Positions 6,473-9,194 of a stretch of 9,194 nucleotides of DNA are shown here, piece after piece. The stretch is from Gracilibacteraceae bacterium (GTDB lineage: Bacteria > Bacillota > Desulfitobacteriia > Desulfitobacteriales > Syntrophobotulaceae). The notes beneath the pieces were generated by a model. That model was not told the DNA's origin. It saw only the letters and a list, made by a program, of their open reading frames with translations, and ran no database searches. The DNA lies in NCBI GenBank assembly GCA_031263945.1, contig JAISEW010000008.1, forward strand, positions 1-9,194, read 5' to 3'. How positions within the stretch are numbered: the first letter of the stretch is position 1; every line of letters begins with the position of its first letter. The position numbers were made by a program, and so were the translations under genes.

Positions 6473-8077
6473 TCACTCGTCCCCGCGCAGACGGGCCGTA
6501 AGCTCGCGGCGGTTTTTTGTCCCTGTTTTGGCAAACAGTTCCGCCATATGATATTTGACCGTGCGCTCGGTGATTTGACAGGTTTCCGCGATCCGGGCGT
6601 TGGACATGCCCCGCAAAACGCCGCTCAGTATCTGCGCCTGCCGCTGACGGATGCCATATGTGTGAACGGCTTTGGCTACAAGCGCGTCCGTCCCGCTTTC
6701 CGCGGCGGTCCGGATCTTGTTCAGGATATTTTTCTGGTGGACTTCCATTTCGGCAGGCGATATATGCAGGCGGCGGGCGATATCATGGCGGGTCAGACCG
6801 TCGATAAAAAGCGCGGCTATGGTCTGTTCGATCGCCAAAAGCCCGGCCCCCGCCATTCCGGGCTGATCCAGCGCCGCTAAGGCGGGATCGCCTTCGGTGG
6901 TTTCCGGCTCCCGGAACAGCGCGCTCAAGAGCGAGGCCACGAAAGTTTTTTCGCTGCGCGTGTCGACTATGAGCAGCGCCGCGGCCAGCAGCAAGATCAC
7001 CAGCGCCGCCATGACGGCGATATGCCCGGCGGACAGCGTTTCCCCCGGGAAAAAGACCGGCGCCAGACTTTCAAAGGCCCAGAGAGAAGAAGCCGTGAGG
7101 ATATCCAGGGCCATACCCAGAGAAGCCATGAGGACCGGTTTGTCGGTCCGGGAAAAAAACATGATGGAAAACCCGACGACAAAAAAGTCCGAGTAAGCGC
7201 CGCCGACACCGTCCGCGATGATGAGCGCCGGCAGGAGATCCGGCTCCCCCTGCCGCAGCAGCGCCAAGATCAGGCCCAGTAAATATAAGGAAAAACCGAC
7301 GATCATCGCCTGTTTTTCCCGCAGCCTGTCGGTAAACAAGGCGTAAACGCTCAGGCTCACGGCGGGAAGCAGCGCGCCGCCGGCAAAAAGCAGCGGGTCG
7401 CCGCGCAGGCCCTCCGCGAGGAAATAGCTGTGAAACAGATCCGAGGCGAGATCGAAGGCGCATACGAGCAAAAATATCACCGCCGCTAAAACGACATACC
7501 GGGTCTGCAAAAACAAAAACGCGCCCGCGCGCGTGGAAGGCTCACAAACAGGCGGTTCCCGCCAGGCGATGGCGGCATAGGACATCAGGCCGGCGGCCGC
7601 GGGGAAAAGGAATTGGCCGAAGGGCGGGAACATGAGCGTCCGCGCCAGAAAAAGCCAGAGAGCGTGGGCGAAAATAGCGGCGGTGATCGCCGTCATAAAA
7701 GCCGTTAATTTCCATTTTTCTCCAGCCGACGTCACCACGCCGTAACAGCAGCGCAAAATGAGCGGCGCTATGAATACGGGCGAGATGACGAAGAGCGCGA
7801 CAAAACCCGGCGGGGGCAGAAGCGGCATGACGACAGTGCAGGCCAGCCCGACGGGAGCGCTGAAGCGGGCGATCCGCGCCACGGCCCCGATATTGTCGCC
7901 GCAGACGGCGCCGAGGGCAATCATGGGAACGGCGAGCGCCAAGGAAAACCAGAACATATTCATGCTCCGGGCATAAAGCGTAGGGTCGTAGCTTTGGTAT
8001 ACGGAGAAATACCAGGCGGTCAGCGCGAAAAGACCGAACCACTCCCGACGCGCCACCGGGTCAAATGCCTTGAGCAT
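6473..8077 (-). CDS. Polytopic membrane protein with tandem C-terminal LuxR-type HTH units
   Basis: 534 residues from the ATG at 8077. About 12 hydrophobic segments fill residues 14-372, with little sequence motif, in the style of MFS-like sensor domains joined to LuxR HTH in gut Coriobacteriia and Negativicutes. A 40-residue linker leads to the DNA-binding part. A clear LuxR/GerE HTH lies at about 474-531 (RQRQAQILSGVLRGMSNARIAE, then ITERTVKYHMAELFAKTGT). A second, more diverged copy precedes it at 415-457 (EQTIAALFIDGLTRHDIARR, then ISPAEMEVHQKNILNKI). The ATG is chosen because GGAGGA lies 7 nt upstream; the longer frame would need a TTG at 8113. The gene overlaps the marR end by 17 nt. 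It probably senses a small molecule or membrane state and regulates transcription from the membrane. Ligand and targets are unknown. Confidence 0.85.
   Translation of the reverse strand: MLKAFDPVARREWFGLFALTAWYFSVYQSYDPTLYARSMNMFWFSLALAVPMIALGAVCGDNIGAVARIARFSAPVGLACTVVMPLLPPPGFVALFVISPVFIAPLILRCCYGVVTSAGEKWKLTAFMTAITAAIFAHALWLFLARTLMFPPFGQFLFPAAAGLMSYAAIAWREPPVCEPSTRAGAFLFLQTRYVVLAAVIFLLVCAFDLASDLFHSYFLAEGLRGDPLLFAGGALLPAVSLSVYALFTDRLREKQAMIVGFSLYLLGLILALLRQGEPDLLPALIIADGVGGAYSDFFVVGFSIMFFSRTDKPVLMASLGMALDILTASSLWAFESLAPVFFPGETLSAGHIAVMAALVILLLAAALLIVDTRSEKTFVASLLSALFREPETTEGDPALAALDQPGMAGAGLLAIEQTIAALFIDGLTRHDIARRLHISPAEMEVHQKNILNKIRTAAESGTDALVAKAVHTYGIRQRQAQILSGVLRGMSNARIAETCQITERTVKYHMAELFAKTGTKNRRELTARLRGDE
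6483..6518 (+). terminator. Possible terminator for the ccdA-thioredoxin transcript, inside the regulator gene
   Basis: On the plus strand CCGCG (6483-6487) and CGCGG (6505-6509) can pair, with an alternative inner GCCG/CGGC stem. CGG and six T (6513-6518) follow. The stem is short and the loop long, so the call is weak. It is the nearest T-run-associated inverted repeat after the thioredoxin stop, and it lies inside the 3' end of the convergent gene. Confidence 0.3.
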
Positions 8078-8528
8078 CGCGGCGTCCTCCGTTTTTTTCG
8101 ATCTGCGCGTCAAGTCCCGCGCTCAGTTTTGTGAGCAAGCGAAAAAGCCGCTCTTTCTCCGCCGCGGTGAGATTCCCGCCCCATTCCTCCAGTATTTCCC
8201 GGCTCTCGTCGCGGTACTTTTCTCCGAGCGCCCGCCCGCTTTCGGTCAGGAACACGTCAAAAGTGCGCCGGTCGCTCACGTTTGCCTTTCGCCTGACGTA
8301 GCCGCCCTGCTCCAGCTTGGCGATCAGCTCCCCGCACGATGAGGACGTTATTTGCAAAAACCGCGTCAGCTCCCGCTGCGTCAGGCCGTCACGCTCGAGC
8401 AGGATTTTAAGGATTATGCCCTGCTTTAAGCCGATCCCCAGACCGCCGGATTTGCCGTCCGGGGTGGCGTGGATCAGCTTGATGCATTGCTCATGACAGC
8501 GGTGAACAAGGACGTAGATTTTTTCCAC
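8061..8528 (-). CDS. MarR-family transcriptional regulator
   Basis: 155 residues, the normal length for this family of dimeric winged-helix regulators, which often control exporters or stress genes in response to small ligands or oxidation. The wHTH is at about 49-98: LTQRELTRFLQITSSSCGELIAKLEQGGYVRR, then a wing with V-S-D-R-R-T-F-D-V-F-L-T-E-S-G. Helices on both sides supply the dimer interface. The N-terminus is rich in possible metal or thiol ligands, with HRCHEQC at 9-15, His20 and Cys65 in the recognition region. The annotated start is GTG at 8528 with only a weak GAG 6 nt upstream; a strong GGAGGG lies 20 nt upstream. It follows rnhA after 41 nt and overlaps the next gene by 17 nt, so it and the membrane regulator are likely made together. 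The target is not evident. Confidence 0.88.
   Translation of the reverse strand: MEKIYVLVHRCHEQCIKLIHATPDGKSGGLGIGLKQGIILKILLERDGLTQRELTRFLQITSSSCGELIAKLEQGGYVRRKANVSDRRTFDVFLTESGRALGEKYRDESREILEEWGGNLTAAEKERLFRLLTKLSAGLDAQIEKNGGRRDAQGI
8085..8090 (-). promoter_or_regulatory. Ribosome-binding site deciding the start of the LuxR-type gene
   Basis: GGAGGA on the minus strand lies 7 nt before the ATG at 8077, inside the 3' end of marR. It favours the 534-residue form over a TTG start at 8113, which has no such site, and it supports translational coupling with marR. Confidence 0.8.
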
Positions 8529-8548
8529 ATAATTCTCGATGATACGCG

Positions 8549-8554
8549 CCCTCC
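8549..8554 (-). promoter_or_regulatory. Strong ribosome-binding site upstream of marR at unusual spacing
   Basis: GGAGGG lies 20 nt before the first GTG of the marR frame, which is too far for normal initiation. At normal spacing, 5 and 8 nt downstream, the marR frame has two ATC codons (8543-8541 and 8540-8538). No ATG, GTG or TTG occurs in this frame between the preceding in-frame stop and the GTG. The site is real by sequence; which codon it serves is unclear. Confidence 0.5.
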
Positions 8555-8569
8555 GGAATAAGTCGAACC

Positions 8570-9010
8570 CTATCGGCCGCCGGAACGGACCGCCGCCCGC
8601 GCCAGCGCGTCACAGCGGTTGTTCTGCTGATTATCGGCGTGTCCTTTTACCTTGTGCCAGCTCACCGCGTGTTTTTGGGTCAGGGTCAGCAGTTCCCGCC
8701 ACAAATCCTGATTTTCCACCGCTTCCTTTTTTGAGGTCAGCCAGCCGTTGCGCTGCCATTTGTCCAGCCAGCCCTGCGTAAAAGCGTTGATCAGATAAGC
8801 GCTGTCGCTGTATAATTCCACCCGGCACGCCTCTGTCAGCCGTTCCAGGGCGCGGACGGCCGCCGTGAGTTCCATGCGTTGGTTGGTCGTATCCGGCTCG
8901 AACCCGCTCACCTCTTTGCTGGTCTCGCCGTAAGTCAAAACGGCCCCCCAACCGCCTGGACCGGGATTTCCGGAGCAGGCGCCGTCAGTGTAAATAACGA
9001 CTGTTTTCAT
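8570..9010 (-). CDS. rnhA: Ribonuclease HI
   Basis: RNase HI cuts the RNA strand of RNA-DNA hybrids, removing primers and R-loops; cytoplasmic and metal dependent. The 146 residues align closely with the E. coli enzyme. They contain IYTDGACSGNPGPGGWGAVL (6-25), with catalytic residues Asp9, Glu47 (N-Q-R-M-E-L), Asp69 (Y-S-D-S-A-Y) and Asp134 (N-R-C-D-A-L-A), and His124 in VKGHAD. The basic Trp-rich hybrid-binding handle lies at about 81-104 (WLDKWQRNGW, then NQDLW). The ATG at 9010 has AGGAGG about 12 nt upstream, and a promoter lies 56 nt upstream. marR follows after 41 nt with no terminator seen between, so the three minus-strand genes may share this promoter. No damage or missing residue is seen. 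Confidence 0.98.
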   Translation of the reverse strand: MKTVVIYTDGACSGNPGPGGWGAVLTYGETSKEVSGFEPDTTNQRMELTAAVRALERLTEACRVELYSDSAYLINAFTQGWLDKWQRNGWLTSKKEAVENQDLWRELLTLTQKHAVSWHKVKGHADNQQNNRCDALARAAVRSGGR

Positions 9011-9065
9011 CCGCGCCGCCCCCCTCCTTGATTTGGATGCTGACGTCTCTCCATATTTAAGGGAT

Positions 9066-9095
9066 ATTATATCACCGCCGGGCCATAAAACGCAA
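9066..9095 (-). promoter_or_regulatory. Promoter of rnhA
   Basis: On the minus strand TTGCGT (9095-9090), an 18-nt spacer and a perfect -10 TATAAT (9071-9066) lie 55 to 85 nt before the rnhA ATG. The leader would be about 50 nt and contains the AGGAGG site. No operator-like repeat is evident around it. Confidence 0.75.
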
Positions 9096-9106
9096 TATTT
9101 TTACAT

Positions 9107-9193
9107 CTACACCCCCTCAACCACAAACCCCTTGACACCGACCAGCGTCTTGATTAAACTTGTTATATGCACGTTATTCCCGTTTACTGTTTT
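9107..9193 (-). pseudogene. Short open frame at the right edge, possible ISL3-type transposase remnant
   Basis: A frame open to the window edge ends with TAG at 9107 and encodes 28 residues, ending H-I-T-S-L-I-K-T-L-V-G-V-K-G-F-V-V-E-G-V. From the internal GTG at 9172 this gives 21 residues that resemble the first residues of ISL3-family transposases (short helix, then G-x-K-G-x-x-V-x-x-V). In that family the protein would continue for hundreds of residues, so this would be an early-stopped remnant. It could equally be the C-terminus of an unrelated gene starting beyond the window. The family call is from memory of the motif and is weak. Confidence 0.25.
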
Positions 9194-9194
9194 T

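Noticed and set aside
6997..7463. Alternative minus-strand frames (for example 7071-7463) inside the membrane regulator
   Set aside because: Arg- and Gly-rich products without domains, overlapping the continuous membrane-helix frame, so they are out-of-frame shadows. No frameshift in the real gene is needed.
8078..8113. Longer N-terminus of the membrane regulator from a TTG at 8113
   Set aside because: The TTG has no good ribosome-binding site and would overlap marR by 53 nt, whereas the ATG at 8077 has GGAGGA at 7 nt. The extra 12 residues are not membrane-like.

Overview
The window looks like chromosomal DNA from a GC-rich Firmicute (Bacillota), with Negativicutes as my best guess. The evidence is the gene order hrcA-grpE-dnaK-dnaJ under a perfect CIRCE operator, and a DnaK without the roughly 25-residue N-terminal insert found in proteobacterial DnaK. 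The GC content outside ccdA is high and GTG starts are frequent. A LuxR-type regulator with a 12-helix membrane domain is also a style seen in gut Negativicutes and Coriobacteriia. The genus cannot be fixed from the sequence alone.

Left two fifths (minus strand, 5107 down to 1): the HrcA-controlled class I heat-shock operon. A sigma-A-type promoter with CIRCE at its start site drives hrcA, grpE, dnaK and dnaJ. A fifth gene begins 5 nt after dnaJ and runs off the left edge; it is the N-terminus of an aromatic-acid-exporter (ArAE/FUSC-like) membrane protein. HrcA represses the operon and DnaK, DnaJ and GrpE form the folding machine. A hairpin over the hrcA stop and an AT-rich grpE-dnaK gap are candidate mRNA processing or translation-control sites.

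Middle (plus strand, 5137 to 6471): a promoter divergent from hrcA drives ccdA followed by a membrane-anchored ResA/TlpA-like thioredoxin. Together these form a module that carries reducing equivalents across the cytoplasmic membrane to extracytoplasmic thiols. ccdA is visibly poorer in GC than its neighbours.

Right part (minus strand, 9095 down to 6473): rnhA (RNase HI) with its own promoter, then a MarR-family regulator, then a 534-residue protein with about 12 membrane helices and two consecutive LuxR/GerE-like helix-turn-helix units. The marR and luxR-type genes overlap by 17 nt and are probably translationally coupled. The last gene meets the thioredoxin gene tail to tail with a single base between them. 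At the extreme right edge is a short open frame that may be a broken ISL3-type transposase.

The most unusual object is the membrane-bound regulator with tandem HTH units, coupled to a Cys/His-rich MarR protein. The heat-shock operon, ccdA-thioredoxin pair and rnhA are standard families, and no defence system, CRISPR array or RNA gene is visible.
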